A stretch of 64,000 nucleotides of DNA from Azohydromonas lata NBRC 102462 (lineage in GTDB: Bacteria; Pseudomonadota; Gammaproteobacteria; Burkholderiales; Burkholderiaceae_C): contig NZ_BCTC01000004.1 in assembly GCF_001571085.1 (NCBI RefSeq), forward strand, positions 1-64,000. Reading direction: 5' to 3'. Position numbers and translations under genes: made by a program. The notes under the pieces are model-generated. The model was not told where the DNA came from, searched no databases, and was given only the letters and a program-made list of their open reading frames with translations. This document shows positions 40,203 through 49,428 of the stretch, one piece after another. The stretch's first letter is position 1, and every line of letters begins with the position of its first letter.

Positions 40203-40460
40203 TCAGTCGGCCGAGGAGGGCGCCGTGCCCAGCAGCTGGTGCTCGACCAGCTTGCGCCGCAGGGTGTTGCGGTTGATCCCCAGCCACTCGGCGGCCTTGC
40301 TCTGGTTGCCGGCGGCGTGCTGCATCACCACCTCCAGCAGCGGCTTTTCGACGATGGCGATGATCATTTCGTGGACGGAGTGGGGCTGAGCGCCGTCGAG
40401 GTCCCGGAAGTACTCTTCCAGGCTCTCGCGCACGCAGGCCTCTATCTGTTGCTTGCTCAT
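40203..40460 (-). CDS. fis: nucleoid-associated DNA-binding protein Fis
   Basis: An 85-residue protein of the Fis family. The N-terminal half is a charged dimerisation region, and the C-terminal half is the Fis helix-turn-helix, seen in [23 protein letters not shown]. It bends DNA and regulates rRNA promoters and recombination in enterobacteria; whether this short protein has the same range here is inferred. The start overlaps the dusB stop by four bases, the classic dusB-fis arrangement that also occurs in E. coli, so its synthesis is coupled to dusB. Confidence 0.93.
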   Translation of the reverse strand: MSKQQIEACVRESLEEYFRDLDGAQPHSVHEMIIAIVEKPLLEVVMQHAAGNQSKAAEWLGINRNTLRRKLVEHQLLGTAPSSAD

Positions 40461-41488
40461 GCGGTGAGTTCGAGTCTTTCGTCGTTGGCGGCAAGCGGCA
40501 ACCGTTCGTGGTGCTGGGCGAGCTCGTCGAACCAGTCGCCCACGGCCAGCAGCTGCTGCTCGCAGCTTTCGATGAGGTTCATGCGGGCGCGGAAGTCCTC
40601 CCCGCCGGGCAGGGCGCGCACGGCCCAGCCGATGTGCTTGCGTGCGCTGCGCACGCCGCTGTATTCGCCGTAGAGGCCGTAGTGGTCCTGCAGGTGCTCC
40701 AGCAGCCAGCCGCGCACCTCGCGCACGGTGGGCGGCGCCAGCAGCTCGCCCGTGGCCAGGAAGTGCGCCACCTCGCGGAAGATCCACGGCCGCCCCTGCG
40801 CGGCGCGGCCGATCATGAGCGCGTCGGCCCGCGTGTGCTCCAGCACCTGCCTGGCCTTTTGCGGCGAATCGATGTCGCCGTTGGCCACCACCGGAATGCC
40901 CAGCGCCGCCTTGACCGCGGCCACCGTGTCGTACTCGGCCTGGCCCTTGTAGCCCTGCTCGCGGGTGCGGCCATGCACGGTGAGCAGGGCGATGCCGGCG
41001 CTCTCGGCCGCGCGCGCCAGGCGCAGCGCGTTCTTCTCGGCCGCGCACCAGCCGGTGCGCATCTTCAGCGTCACGGGCACGCCGCGCGGGGCGCAGGCGG
41101 CCACGACGGCCTCGACGATGCGCAGGGCCAGCGGCTCGTCCTGCATCAGCGCCGAGCCGGCCCACACGTTGCACACCTTCTTGGCCGGGCAGCCCATGTT
41201 GATGTCTATGACCTGGGCGCCGCGGTCGATGTTGTAGAGCGCGGCCTCGGCCATCTGCGCCGGGTCCACGCCGGCGATCTGCACGGCGATGGGCTCCACC
41301 TCGCCGGCGTGGTCGGCGCGGCGCGAGGTCTTGAGCGAATTCCACAGCTCCCGCTTGGAGGTGACCATCTCGCTGACCGCGTAGCCCGCCCCCAGCCGCT
41401 TGCACAACTGGCGGAAAGGCCGGTCGGTCACCCCTGCCATGGGGGCGACAAACAGCGTATTCGGCAGCGCGATCGCTCCGAGTTTCAT
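40457..41488 (-). CDS. dusB: tRNA-dihydrouridine synthase B
   Basis: A 343-residue FMN-dependent enzyme that reduces uridines in the D-loop of tRNA. FMN-binding APMAGVTD is at the start, followed by the catalytic-cysteine motif NMGCPAKKV, with GSALM and MRTGW, and HGRTREQGYKG, NGDIDS and the DALMIGRAAQGRPWIF phosphate-binding loop. It matches the DusB (not DusA or DusC) type, which is supported by the overlap with fis. A probable -10 box (TATACT on the minus strand at 41531-41526) lies 38 bases upstream. Confidence 0.95.
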   Translation of the reverse strand: MKLGAIALPNTLFVAPMAGVTDRPFRQLCKRLGAGYAVSEMVTSKRELWNSLKTSRRADHAGEVEPIAVQIAGVDPAQMAEAALYNIDRGAQVIDINMGCPAKKVCNVWAGSALMQDEPLALRIVEAVVAACAPRGVPVTLKMRTGWCAAEKNALRLARAAESAGIALLTVHGRTREQGYKGQAEYDTVAAVKAALGIPVVANGDIDSPQKARQVLEHTRADALMIGRAAQGRPWIFREVAHFLATGELLAPPTVREVRGWLLEHLQDHYGLYGEYSGVRSARKHIGWAVRALPGGEDFRARMNLIESCEQQLLAVGDWFDELAQHHERLPLAANDERLELTA

Positions 41489-41525
41489 GGGTCAGGCGGG
41501 GGGGTGTGCTGAAAAAGGAGGCAGG

Positions 41526-41531
41526 AGTATA
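41526..41531 (-). promoter_or_regulatory. candidate -10 box for dusB-fis-purH
   Basis: Read on the minus strand, 41531-41526 is TATACT. The corresponding -35 region is GC-rich with only a poor match, so this is a candidate only. It lies about 38 bases upstream of the dusB start, in a 135-base divergent gap with the YqaA-like gene. Confidence 0.35.
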
Positions 41532-41623
41532 GCGGTGGCGCCTGCCCGGTCCGCCGCCGCGCGCCGTGTGCCCGCACGGGGCCGCGGCCCGGGAGGCGCC
41601 CGGGCGCTGCCGATAATGGGCCG

Positions 41624-42106
41624 ATGGAAGCGTGGATGACCTTGGTTTTGCAGGCGCTGGCCCTGCCGGAATTCGGCCTGAGCACGGTGTTCATCGTGGC
41701 GCTGGTGTCGGCCACGCTGCTGCCGCTGGGCTCGGAGCCGGCGGTGTTCGGCCTGGTCAAGCTGGACCCGGCGCTGTTCTGGCCCGCGGTGCTGGTGGCC
41801 ACGGCCGGCAACACGCTGGGCGGGGCCATCAGCTGGTGGATGGGCTATGGCGCCGAGATCGTGGTGGAGCACGCCCGCCACAAGCCCACCGAGCACCGCG
41901 TGCTGGGCTGGCTGGAGCGCTTCGGCCCAAAGGCCTGCCTCTTGAGCTGGCTGCCGGTGGTGGGCGACCCGCTGTGCGCCGTGGCCGGCTGGCTCAAGCT
42001 GCCGTTCTGGCCCTGCATGCTCTACATGGCGATTGGGAAATTCGGCCGCTACCTGGTGATGACGTCGGCGCTGCTGTGGTGGTTTCCGGGGCGGTTCACG
42101 CCCTGA
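41624..42106 (+). CDS. yqaA: YqaA/DedA-like inner-membrane protein
   Basis: A 160-residue protein with about four hydrophobic helices and the GSEPAVFG, GNTLGGAISWWMG and KACLLSWLPVVGDPLC motifs of the VTT/DedA superfamily, most like YqaA. Members are linked to phospholipid scrambling or membrane homeostasis, but the role of YqaA is not settled. The last 14 codons (SALLWWFPGRFTP) reappear, diverged, about 1.1 kb downstream at 43207-43248. It is divergent from dusB. Immediately after it lies the broken vgrG/PAAR patch. Confidence 0.85.
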   Translation: MEAWMTLVLQALALPEFGLSTVFIVALVSATLLPLGSEPAVFGLVKLDPALFWPAVLVATAGNTLGGAISWWMGYGAEIVVEHARHKPTEHRVLGWLERFGPKACLLSWLPVVGDPLCAVAGWLKLPFWPCMLYMAIGKFGRYLVMTSALLWWFPGRFTP

Positions 42107-42149
42107 GCGGGATGCGCCCGGCGGCGGGCCGGGCATTTTGACCACGCCC

Positions 42150-42917
42150 ATGGGGCTCAAGCTCCCGGGAGCTTGGCAGCGATGTCCCATGGCGCCGCCG
42201 TCGCCATTCGCTTTGCAAGGGCTGGATACCGAGCGGCGCACGCTGCGCCTGCGCTGGGATGAGCCGCATCAGAAGGCCTTCGCCGCGCTGCTGCCGCAGC
42301 GCGCCGCGCTCACCGAGGGCCTGTGCGAACCCACCGAGGCGCGCATCACCTGCCTGAGCACCGACGGGCGGCTGCCGCTGCAGGCGTTGCTGGGCGAGCC
42401 CTTTGGGCTGCAACTGGTGACCGACCGGGGCGAGCTGCGCACGTTCCCGTTGCTGGTGACGCAGGTGTCGCTGGGCCCGTGCGACGGCAGCCTCACGGTG
42501 GTGCACCTGGTTGGGCGCGATGCCATGTCCCTCATGGCCGAGCGCCGGCGGCTGCGTTGCTTCGAGCACATGACCTTGCCGCAGGTGGTCGACCACGTGC
42601 TGGCGCAGTGGTGCGCGCAGGGCCTGGGCCGCTGCTTCACGCATGCATGGCTGGGCCTGGATTTCGAGCGGCACGCCCAGAGCGGCCGCCATGGCTTCAT
42701 CCAGCACCCCGACGAATCCGACAGCGGTTTCGTGCAGCGGCTGTTGCGCACCGCGGGCATCGCCTGGTTCTGGCGGCCTTGCCCGGCCGACCTGCGTGCG
42801 CAGGGGCTCCCGCGCCAGGAACTGGTGCTGTTCGAGGCGGCGCATGCCCTGGTGGCGGCGCCGCAGGGCAGTTCCGGGAGCGCCATGGGCTCAACGGCAG
42901 CACCCATGGGCGCGTGA
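42150..42917 (+). pseudogene. vgrG N-terminal fragment (type VI secretion spike remnant)
   Basis: About 255 residues, related only to the N-terminal gp27-like hub of VgrG spike proteins. The ESDSGFVQRLLRTAGIAWFW segment and the QELVLFEAAHAL end are the parts I recognise; a real VgrG continues for several hundred residues through the OB-fold and beta-helix, absent here. The frame stops at 42915-42917, where PAAR-like sequence follows in shifted frames. No tss genes lie nearby, so this is a relic or orphan. Confidence 0.75.
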
Positions 42918-43138
42918 GGCTGTACTGCTGCCCGCACGACCAGGTCATCCGTGCTGAGCCTGGGCGTGGCGCGCCAAGGCGACCGCTGCACGTGCCGCTC
43001 AAGGGGCACGGCGGCTGCGTCATCGCCGAGGGCGACCCGGCCGTGCTCATCAACGGCCGCCCGGTGGCCTTTGAAGGCCACAAGACCTCCTGCGGTGCAA
43101 CGCTGCTCTCCACGGCGCCGGGCAGCGGGCGGGAATGA
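42880..43138 (+). pseudogene. frameshifted PAAR-repeat domain remnant
   Basis: A PAAR tip protein can be reconstructed only by switching frames. One frame gives an HGRV-like start near 42906; a second gives SVLSLGVARQGDRCTC (about 42948-42995); the first frame then resumes with PLKGHGGCVIAEGDP and EGHKTSCGATLLS to the stop at 43136-43138. Addition of one C near 42995 would restore GDRCTCPLKGHGG. At least two shifts make it a pseudogene, unless the base calls are wrong. PAAR proteins cap the VgrG spike. Confidence 0.75.
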
Positions 43139-43206
43139 GCCGTCGGCGATCGAGGCGGGCGTGACCCGCTCCAGGGCGCTGCACTGGTGCGCGTTCACGC
43201 AGGTGC

Positions 43207-43248
43207 CGGCGCTGCTGCGGTGGTTTGCGGGGCGGGGCATGCCTTGAG
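43207..43248 (+). repeat. diverged copy of the 3' end of yqaA
   Basis: These 42 bases match 42066-42107 at 36 positions without gaps, including the stop codon. The original encodes the last residues of the YqaA-like protein. The copy follows the broken vgrG/PAAR patch, so the patch is flanked by a direct repeat of yqaA end sequence. Confidence 0.7.
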
Positions 43249-43305
43249 AGGGCGCCAGAGCCCATGGCTTGATCCGGCCGCGATGCAATCCCGTACCCTG
43301 GCGCC

Positions 43306-44823
43306 ATGAGCGCCGCCACCCCCACCGTCACTTCCAAGACCCTTTCCTACGACGCCCTGGCCACGGCGAACCGCCGCATCTACCGGCTGGAGCACTTGCA
43401 GTCCATGGCCGGCTGGGACCAGGCCGCCGTGATGCCGCCCAAGGGCAGCGAGGCCCGCGCCGCGGCGCTGGCCGAGCTCGCCACACTGGTGCACGGGCTG
43501 CGCTGCGACCCGTCGCGCAGCGAGCTGATCGCCCGCGCCGAGCAGGAGCCGCTGGACGCCGAGCAGCGCGCCAACCTGCGCGAAATCCGCCGCGAGTTCG
43601 ACCTGGCCACCGCACTGCCGGCCGAGCTGGTGCAAGCGCGCCAGATCGCCGGCTCGCGCTGCGAGCACGCCTGGCGCCGCCAGCGCCCGGCCAACGACTG
43701 GCCCGGCTTCGCCGAGAACCTGCGCGAGGTGGTGCGCATCGCGCGGCAAGAGGCCGAGCTGCTGTCGCAGCACCTGGGCTGCTCGCGCTATGACGCGCTC
43801 ATGCAGCGCTACGAGCCCGGCATGAGCAACGCCGAGCTGCAGCGCCTCTTCGGCGACCTGCAAGGCTGGCTGCCGGCGCTGGTGGCGCGCGTGCGCGACA
43901 AGCAGTCCAGCGAGCCCGTGCTGCAGCCGCAGGGGCCCTTCGACGTGGCCGTGCAGCGGCTGCTGTGCGAGCGCGTGATGCGGCTGCTGGGCTTCGACTT
44001 CGAGGGCGGGCGGCTGGACGTGAGCGCGCACCCCTTCTCCGGCGGCGTACCGGAGGACGTGCGGCTGACCACGCGCTACCGCGAGGACGAGTTCCTCACC
44101 AGCCTGATGGGCACCATCCACGAAACCGGCCACGGCCGCTACGAGCAGAACCTGCCGCGCCCCTGGCTGGGTCAGCCCATGGCACAGGCGCGCTCCATGG
44201 CCATCCACGAAAGCCAGAGCCTGAGCTTCGAGATGCAGCTCGGCCGCCACCCGGGTTTCGTCGGCCTCATCGCGCCCTGGCTGGCGCAGGCGTTCGGCGC
44301 TCAGCCGGCGCTGGAGGCTGAAAACCTGCAGCGGCTGGTGACGCGCGTGGAGCCGGGCTTCATACGCGTGGATGCCGACGAGCTGACCTACCCGGCGCAT
44401 GTGCTGCTGCGCTGGCGCATAGAGCACGCGCTGATGGAGGGCGACATCGAGGTGGCCGACATCCCGGCGTTGTGGGACGAGCAGATGCAGCAGCTCCTGG
44501 GCGTGGACACCCGCGGCAACTACCGCGACGGCCCCATGCAGGACGTGCACTGGACGGACGGCTCCTTCGGCTACTTCCCCTGCTACACGCTGGGCGCCAT
44601 GTACGCCGCGCAGTGGTTCGCCGCGCTGCGCGCGGCGCGGCCGCAGTTGGACGAGGACATCGCCCGCGGCGACTTCGAGCCCATCTTCGGCTGGTTGCGC
44701 GAAAACGTGTGGCTGTCCGCCAGCCGCTGGACCACGGCCGAGCTCACGCAGCGCGCCAGCGGCACCCAACTGGACCCGGTGCACCTGCGCCGCCACCTGG
44801 ACCGGCGCTACCTGGGTGCCTGA
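43306..44823 (+). CDS. M32 family metallocarboxypeptidase
   Basis: A 505-residue zinc carboxypeptidase of the M32 family (thermostable carboxypeptidase 1-like), which trims C-terminal residues from peptides in the cytoplasm. The zinc motif H272-ETG-H276 (H-E-x-x-H type) and the following HESQS glutamate are intact. DELTYPAH and FGYFPCYTLG are further M32 marks. Length matches the family. There is no signal peptide. It stands alone on the + strand after the vgrG/PAAR remnant, and a lower-GC region follows it. Confidence 0.95.
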   Translation: MSAATPTVTSKTLSYDALATANRRIYRLEHLQSMAGWDQAAVMPPKGSEARAAALAELATLVHGLRCDPSRSELIARAEQEPLDAEQRANLREIRREFDLATALPAELVQARQIAGSRCEHAWRRQRPANDWPGFAENLREVVRIARQEAELLSQHLGCSRYDALMQRYEPGMSNAELQRLFGDLQGWLPALVARVRDKQSSEPVLQPQGPFDVAVQRLLCERVMRLLGFDFEGGRLDVSAHPFSGGVPEDVRLTTRYREDEFLTSLMGTIHETGHGRYEQNLPRPWLGQPMAQARSMAIHESQSLSFEMQLGRHPGFVGLIAPWLAQAFGAQPALEAENLQRLVTRVEPGFIRVDADELTYPAHVLLRWRIEHALMEGDIEVADIPALWDEQMQQLLGVDTRGNYRDGPMQDVHWTDGSFGYFPCYTLGAMYAAQWFAALRAARPQLDEDIARGDFEPIFGWLRENVWLSASRWTTAELTQRASGTQLDPVHLRRHLDRRYLGA

Positions 44824-45058
44824 AGCTCGCTGCCGGATTTAACGCGGCAATTACCGGGGCACCACTGGCAATTTTCCAATGGCTCGATAACAATTTGAAA
44901 ACCGCGATGGATGGGTCTTTTCCCGATGACGGGAGAGGGCGCCGCTGGTTGGGTTGTCTAGGCATGCCGCTGGCGGCGGGGCAGCGCGGATTCAAATGGT
45001 GAACGTGTGGCCGTGTTGCTGCCCAGGCAATCGCTGAATCGAACCAGGAGGCCGTCGC
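44824..45058. other. lower-GC intergenic segment
   Basis: This 235-base stretch is visibly richer in A and T than its neighbours (for example AATTTTCCAATGG and CGATAACAATTTGAAAAC). I see no gene, repeat or terminator in it. It ends with a good AGGAGG for the next gene. It forms part of the atypical islet up to about 45755. Confidence 0.45.
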
Positions 45059-45499
45059 ATGGAAAAATTTTTCTTGTCGCCGCAGGAGCGCCTGCATATC
45101 GAACGGGGAGGCCACGTGCTGATGGTTGAGGAGATTGACGGGGCACGCTGGCAGGTGCTGTCAATATCCTTGGCAGAGACAGAAATCGTGCCCGCCAAGC
45201 CCGGTTCGGCAGCGCACGAATTGCACCGCGATGCGCAGCGTGCAGCCGTGGCCGCTGCATCCAAACTGGGTGACAAGGCGCTGGTGCGGCCCAGCCGGTA
45301 CAGCTATGAAGTGGAATTTCATGTGGCTGACCGGGGGGGTGCCTGGCGCTTGCGCATGCAAAAGGACAGCCGCGACGTGGAAGAAAAACTATTCCATATG
45401 CCGCGCAACACCGACGACGAGGAAGAGGCGTTTTATGGCACGCATGACCTGGCACTGAGCGCGGGTGAGCACTGGGTGGCGGCCCAGAGGCGGTATTGA
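45059..45499 (+). CDS. hypothetical protein in a lower-GC islet
   Basis: A 146-residue, highly charged protein with no cysteine, no signal peptide and no membrane helix. AGGAGG precedes the ATG at ideal spacing, which favours a real gene. Codon choice leans toward A/T at third positions more than in neighbouring genes (the first codons are ATG GAA AAA TTT TTC). The C-terminal third is acidic (DDEEEAFYG). I do not recognise a family. An intrinsic terminator follows 50 bases after the stop. Its composition and isolation suggest horizontal acquisition. Confidence 0.7.
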   Translation: MEKFFLSPQERLHIERGGHVLMVEEIDGARWQVLSISLAETEIVPAKPGSAAHELHRDAQRAAVAAASKLGDKALVRPSRYSYEVEFHVADRGGAWRLRMQKDSRDVEEKLFHMPRNTDDEEEAFYGTHDLALSAGEHWVAAQRRY

Positions 45500-45552
45500 A
45501 TCCCGCAGCGGCCATGTAAACCAATTCAGGATATTCCCCGGATTTGCTGCTG

Positions 45553-45579
45553 AGACCCGTGCCGGCGGGTCTTTTGTTT
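45553..45579 (+). terminator. intrinsic terminator after the unknown gene
   Basis: The stem AGACCCG (45553-45559) pairs with CGGGTCT (45566-45572) around a 6-base loop and is followed by TTTTGTTT. It fits a rho-independent terminator for the gene ending at 45499. Confidence 0.8.
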
Positions 45580-45755
45580 CCTCCCGCTCCGGCCGCTGCT
45601 GTGCGTGTCTTTGTATTGATTGGATTTGGCCGGCTGCAATTGTTGTGCGGCCCCGTCTGCAAGAATGTTGATTTCGTAAATGTCGCTCCGGGACGATGGT
45701 ATTTAAGTTTGTGGGTGAGAAGAATATTCCAAGATATTCGGCGCTGGGAAATGAG

Positions 45756-46769
45756 TTATTGGCTCTCGCATCCTGGGCAGCGGTGCACTTCCACCGTCAC
45801 GTGGCGCACGCCTTGTAAATGCTCCAGCCGGTGCCGGTAGTGCGCGGGCTGCAGCGGCGCATCCGCCACCACCGACGCCACCACTGACCACGCGTTGGGC
45901 CCAACCTGCCACACGTGCAGGTCGGCGAGCTTGGCGTCGCCGTCGCTTTCAATGGCCTGGCGCACCTGGGTGCGCAGCTCGGTGGAGGCGGTGGCGTCCA
46001 CCAGGGCGTGGGCCGACACCTTCAACACCCCGACCGCCCAGCGCGAGATCACGGCCGCACCCAGCAGCGCCACCAGCGGGTCCAGCCAGCGCCAGCCGTA
46101 CAGCAGCCCACCGCCCAGCGCGGCGATGGCCAGCACCGAGGTCACCGCGTCGGCCAGCACGTGCAGGTAGGCGGCGTTGAAGTTGTGGTCGTGATGATGG
46201 GCGTGGCCATGCGGGTGGCCCGGCGAGTGGTCGTGCGCGTGCCCATGGCCGTGGTCGTCGTGATCGTCCCCGTCATGCCCGTGGCCATGCGCGCCGGGGC
46301 TGGCGCCGCGGTGCAGCAGCCAGGCGCTGCCCAGGTTGATCAGGAGGCCTATGACGGCCACCACCATGGCCTCGCCATAGGCGATGGGGTGCGGGTTCAG
46401 CAGCGTGCTCACGCCGTCCACCACCAGCCAGGCCGACACGGCCAGCAGCAGCAGCCCGCTGGTGTAGGCGGCCAGCACCTCGATCTTCCAGCCGCCGAAG
46501 GCGTAGCGCTCGTTGCGGTGGGCGCGCTGCGCCAGGCGCGTGGCCAGCAGTGCGCCGCCCAGCGCCAGGGCGTGCGTGCCCATGTGCCAGCCGTCGGCCA
46601 GCAGCGCCAGCGACCCGCTCCAGGCCCCGGCCAGCAGCTCGGCCACCATGGTGGCCAGGGTCAGCAGCGTGACGGCCAGCAGGGCGCGCGAACGCCCCTC
46701 GGCGCCGGTGTCCTGCCAGTCGTGGCTGTGGTGGAAGGAGGAAAGGTCGTGGACGTGCTGGTGCTGCAT
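45756..46769 (-). CDS. cation diffusion facilitator (DmeF/ZitB-like metal exporter)
   Basis: A 337-residue inner-membrane divalent-metal/proton antiporter. Six hydrophobic helices are visible. Metal-site residues of the CDF family appear as LADGWH (D59, H62, with H66) in helix 2 and HVLADAVTS (H203, D207) in helix 5. The loop between helices 4 and 5 is strongly His/Asp-rich (161-196), and the N-terminus is also His-rich. A cytoplasmic C-terminal domain follows. Such proteins export Co, Ni or Zn; metal specificity is not determined by what I see. A DUF411 protein is encoded 114 bases upstream on the same strand. Confidence 0.92.
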   Translation of the reverse strand: MQHQHVHDLSSFHHSHDWQDTGAEGRSRALLAVTLLTLATMVAELLAGAWSGSLALLADGWHMGTHALALGGALLATRLAQRAHRNERYAFGGWKIEVLAAYTSGLLLLAVSAWLVVDGVSTLLNPHPIAYGEAMVVAVIGLLINLGSAWLLHRGASPGAHGHGHDGDDHDDHGHGHAHDHSPGHPHGHAHHHDHNFNAAYLHVLADAVTSVLAIAALGGGLLYGWRWLDPLVALLGAAVISRWAVGVLKVSAHALVDATASTELRTQVRQAIESDGDAKLADLHVWQVGPNAWSVVASVVADAPLQPAHYRHRLEHLQGVRHVTVEVHRCPGCESQ

Positions 46770-46883
46770 GCCGCCATCGTAGGCAGCGGCCACGACCCCG
46801 GCGCCAGGGGCGGATTGCGCGCGGCGCGCTCAGGCGCACCCGGTGGGATGCCGGGATGCGGGCGGGCGCGCTCGGCCGGGGTT

Positions 46884-47384
46884 TCAGGCGTTGTGCGTGG
46901 CCCAAACGCGGCTGCTGCCGTCGCGCTGCACCAGCAGCACGTCGAAGCGCTCGCGCCGCCCGCCGTACTCGGGGCCGTCCATGCCGGGCGAGCCCACCAC
47001 CATGCCCGGCACGGCCAGGCCCAGCGCGGGCACGCGCTCGCGCAGCAGGCGGCGCACGTCGGCCGCGGGCACGTGGCCTTCGAGCACGTAGCCCTCCACC
47101 AGCGCGGTGTGGCAGGAGCCGTACTTGGCGTCCAGCCCCAGCTTGGCGCGCTGCACGCCGGGGTCGGCCATCTCGAACACCTGCAGCTTGAAGCCGGCGG
47201 CCTGCATGTGCGCCGTCCAGTCCTTGCAGCAGCCGCAGGAGGGCGATTTCCACATCTGCACCGGGGTGGGCGCGTCGGCCGAGGGCGCGGCGGCGCGGGT
47301 GGCGCCGGCGCCCAGGGCCGCCAGGGCGCTCAGGCCGGCGGCGCGCAGCAGGGTGCGGCGGGCGAAGGGAGGGGTGTGCTTCAT
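46884..47384 (-). CDS. DUF411 metal-binding protein with Tat-type signal
   Basis: A 166-residue exported protein. [10 protein letters not shown] followed by a hydrophobic stretch and a cleavage-type Ala-rich region is a Tat-like signal (residues 1-31). The mature domain is DUF411, with the C50-G-C52-C53 motif ([10 protein letters not shown]) and later conserved GSCHTA, which point to metal binding, probably copper or related. It stands directly upstream of the CDF exporter, so I infer that the two act in the same metal response. An in-frame ATG further upstream (47435) would extend the N-terminus beyond the signal and is less likely. Confidence 0.88.
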   Translation of the reverse strand: MKHTPPFARRTLLRAAGLSALAALGAGATRAAAPSADAPTPVQMWKSPSCGCCKDWTAHMQAAGFKLQVFEMADPGVQRAKLGLDAKYGSCHTALVEGYVLEGHVPAADVRRLLRERVPALGLAVPGMVVGSPGMDGPEYGGRRERFDVLLVQRDGSSRVWATHNA

Positions 47385-47645
47385 GGCGGGCAAGTGTGCG
47401 GGCGAAGGGGCGGGCGTGTCCGTGACGGATTTCAAGACGGCACGACACGGGAAACCGCCGGACCCTGGGGCAGGCCTGCCGGCGGCGGTGCCGGGCTCGC
47501 GGCTTGCCGCGGCGCACGGGGCACCCGCGCGTCAAGACCCTGGCCGGGGCTTGAACCGCGCCACCTACAATTCGCGCCGCCAAAACCGCCGTTCCTTGGC
47601 GGCCCGTCCCTGCCGTGCAGGCCTTCTCCAGCACCGAATCCGCCC

Positions 47646-48557
47646 ATGAGCACTCCCGACCCCAGCACGCCCGACCTGTCTCACGTGGCACCGCGCGAAA
47701 AGGCCGAAATCCTGGCCCAGGCGCTGCCCTACATCCGCCAGTTCCACGGCAAGACCATCGTCATCAAGTACGGCGGCAACGCCATGACGGACCCGGCGCT
47801 GCAGCAGGACTTCGCCGAGGACGTGGTGCTGCTCAAGCTCGTGGGCCTGAACCCCGTCGTGGTGCACGGCGGCGGCCCGCAGATCGACGAGGCGCTCACC
47901 CGCGTGGGCAAGAAGGGCCAGTTCATCCAGGGCATGCGCGTGACCGACGAGGAGACGATGGAAGTCGTCGAGTGGGTGCTCGCCGGCCAGGTGCAGCAGG
48001 ACATCGTGGGCCTGATCAACGCCGCCGGCGGCAAGGCCGTGGGCCTGACCGGCCGCGACGGCGGGATGATCCGCGCCCGCAAGCTCAAGATGGTCGACCG
48101 CGACGACCCCGAGAAGCTGCACGACATGGGCCAGGTCGGCGAGATCGAGAGCATCGACCCCAGCGTGGTCAAGGCGCTGCAGGACGACCAGTTCATCCCC
48201 GTCATCAGCCCCATCGGCTTCGGCAAGGAAAACGAGTCCTACAACATCAACGCCGACCTGGTGGCCGGCAAGCTCGCCGAGGTGCTGCGCGCCGAGAAGC
48301 TCGTCCTGCTCACCAACATCAAGGGCGTGCTGGACAAGGAAGGCAAGCTGCTGACGGACCTCACCGCCAAGCGCATCGAAGAGCTCTTCGCCGACGGCAC
48401 CATCTCCGGCGGCATGATGCCCAAGATCGCCTCCGCCCTGGACGCGGCCAAGAACGGCGTGCACGCCGTGCACATCATCGACGGCCGCGTGCCGCACGCC
48501 ATGCTGCTGGAGATCCTGACCGACCAGGCCTACGGCACCATGATCCGCTCGCACTGA
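47646..48557 (+). CDS. argB: N-acetylglutamate kinase (arginine synthesis)
   Basis: A 303-residue amino-acid kinase that phosphorylates N-acetylglutamate, the second step of arginine synthesis. KYGGNAMTD near residue 39 is the phosphate-binding lysine motif, [10 protein letters not shown] the substrate loop, then [29 protein letters not shown] and the final [15 protein letters not shown]. Length is that of the longer, possibly arginine-sensitive hexameric class, which carries an N-terminal helix extension. The stop overlaps the following nucleotidase start by one base. Confidence 0.97.
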   Translation: MSTPDPSTPDLSHVAPREKAEILAQALPYIRQFHGKTIVIKYGGNAMTDPALQQDFAEDVVLLKLVGLNPVVVHGGGPQIDEALTRVGKKGQFIQGMRVTDEETMEVVEWVLAGQVQQDIVGLINAAGGKAVGLTGRDGGMIRARKLKMVDRDDPEKLHDMGQVGEIESIDPSVVKALQDDQFIPVISPIGFGKENESYNINADLVAGKLAEVLRAEKLVLLTNIKGVLDKEGKLLTDLTAKRIEELFADGTISGGMMPKIASALDAAKNGVHAVHIIDGRVPHAMLLEILTDQAYGTMIRSH

Positions 48558-49255
48558 TGGCGGCTGTGCCGGGCGGCCCGCCGCGCGGCCGCCCCCGCGC
48601 GGCGCGCGTGTGGCTGTTCGACCTGGACAACACGCTGCACGACGCCTCGGCGTCCGTGTTCGGCGTGCTGAGCCCCGCGATGACGGACTACATGGTCCGC
48701 GAGCTGGGGCTGCCGCACGCCGAGGCCGACGCGCTGCGCCGCCGCTACTGGGCCCGCTACGGCGCCACGCTGCTTGGGCTCATACGCCACCACGGCGTCA
48801 AGCCCGCGCATTTCCTGCACCACACGCACCTGCTGCCCGGCCTGGAAGACAGGCTGCGCACGCATGCGCACGACGTGGCGGCGCTGCAACGGCTGCGCGG
48901 GCGCAAGTACATCCTCACCAACGCGCCGCGCGCCTACGCGCTGCGGGTGTTGGGCGCGCTTGGGCTGCTGGCGCTGTTCGATGGCGTGCTCACCATCGAG
49001 GACATGCGCGTCTTCGGCCACTGGCGGCCCAAGCCGGACGTGCGCATGCTGCGGCGCATTTGCGTGCGCCTGGGCGTGCCGCCCGCGCAGTGCGTGCTGG
49101 TGGAGGACACGCTGGAGCACCAGAAGGGCGCGCGCCGCCTGGGCATGGGCACGGTGTGGATGCAGCGCTGGGCGCACCGCGCCGGCCAGCGCTGCTCGGC
49201 GCGTCCGCCCTACGTGGACCGCCGCGTGCGGCGCCTGGCGGCGCTTTGCCGCTGA
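48557..49255 (+). CDS. HAD-type pyrimidine 5'-nucleotidase
   Basis: A 232-residue HAD hydrolase. Motif I is FDLDNTLHD (both Asp residues intact), motif II the LTNAP threonine or serine region, motif III the conserved Lys in RPKPDVRML, and motif IV the LVEDTLEHQKGA acidic residues. The cap and overall size fit the SDT1-like pyrimidine 5'-nucleotidases, which dephosphorylate UMP or CMP. It overlaps argB by one base, so co-expression with arginine synthesis is likely though the functional link is unclear. Confidence 0.9.
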   Translation: MAAVPGGPPRGRPRAARVWLFDLDNTLHDASASVFGVLSPAMTDYMVRELGLPHAEADALRRRYWARYGATLLGLIRHHGVKPAHFLHHTHLLPGLEDRLRTHAHDVAALQRLRGRKYILTNAPRAYALRVLGALGLLALFDGVLTIEDMRVFGHWRPKPDVRMLRRICVRLGVPPAQCVLVEDTLEHQKGARRLGMGTVWMQRWAHRAGQRCSARPPYVDRRVRRLAALCR

Positions 49256-49428
49256 GCGGGGCTCAAGCCGGCTGAAGGCGACTGAAATCGGCTTTTACGC
49301 GCGGCGGCGCGCCGTAGAACGCTTGCGCCGCGACGGCAACCCGCCGTTCGCATGGTGGGAGACGAATGCGGGGGTGGGCCGGGGCTGGCCAGAATCCGCC
49401 GGTTTTCCAACCCCACGGGGACCCTGCC

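Noticed and set aside
45700-45756. Binding site GAATATTC near the end of the CDF gene
   Set aside because: The palindrome is eight bases long and lies in A/T-rich DNA, so it is likely chance.
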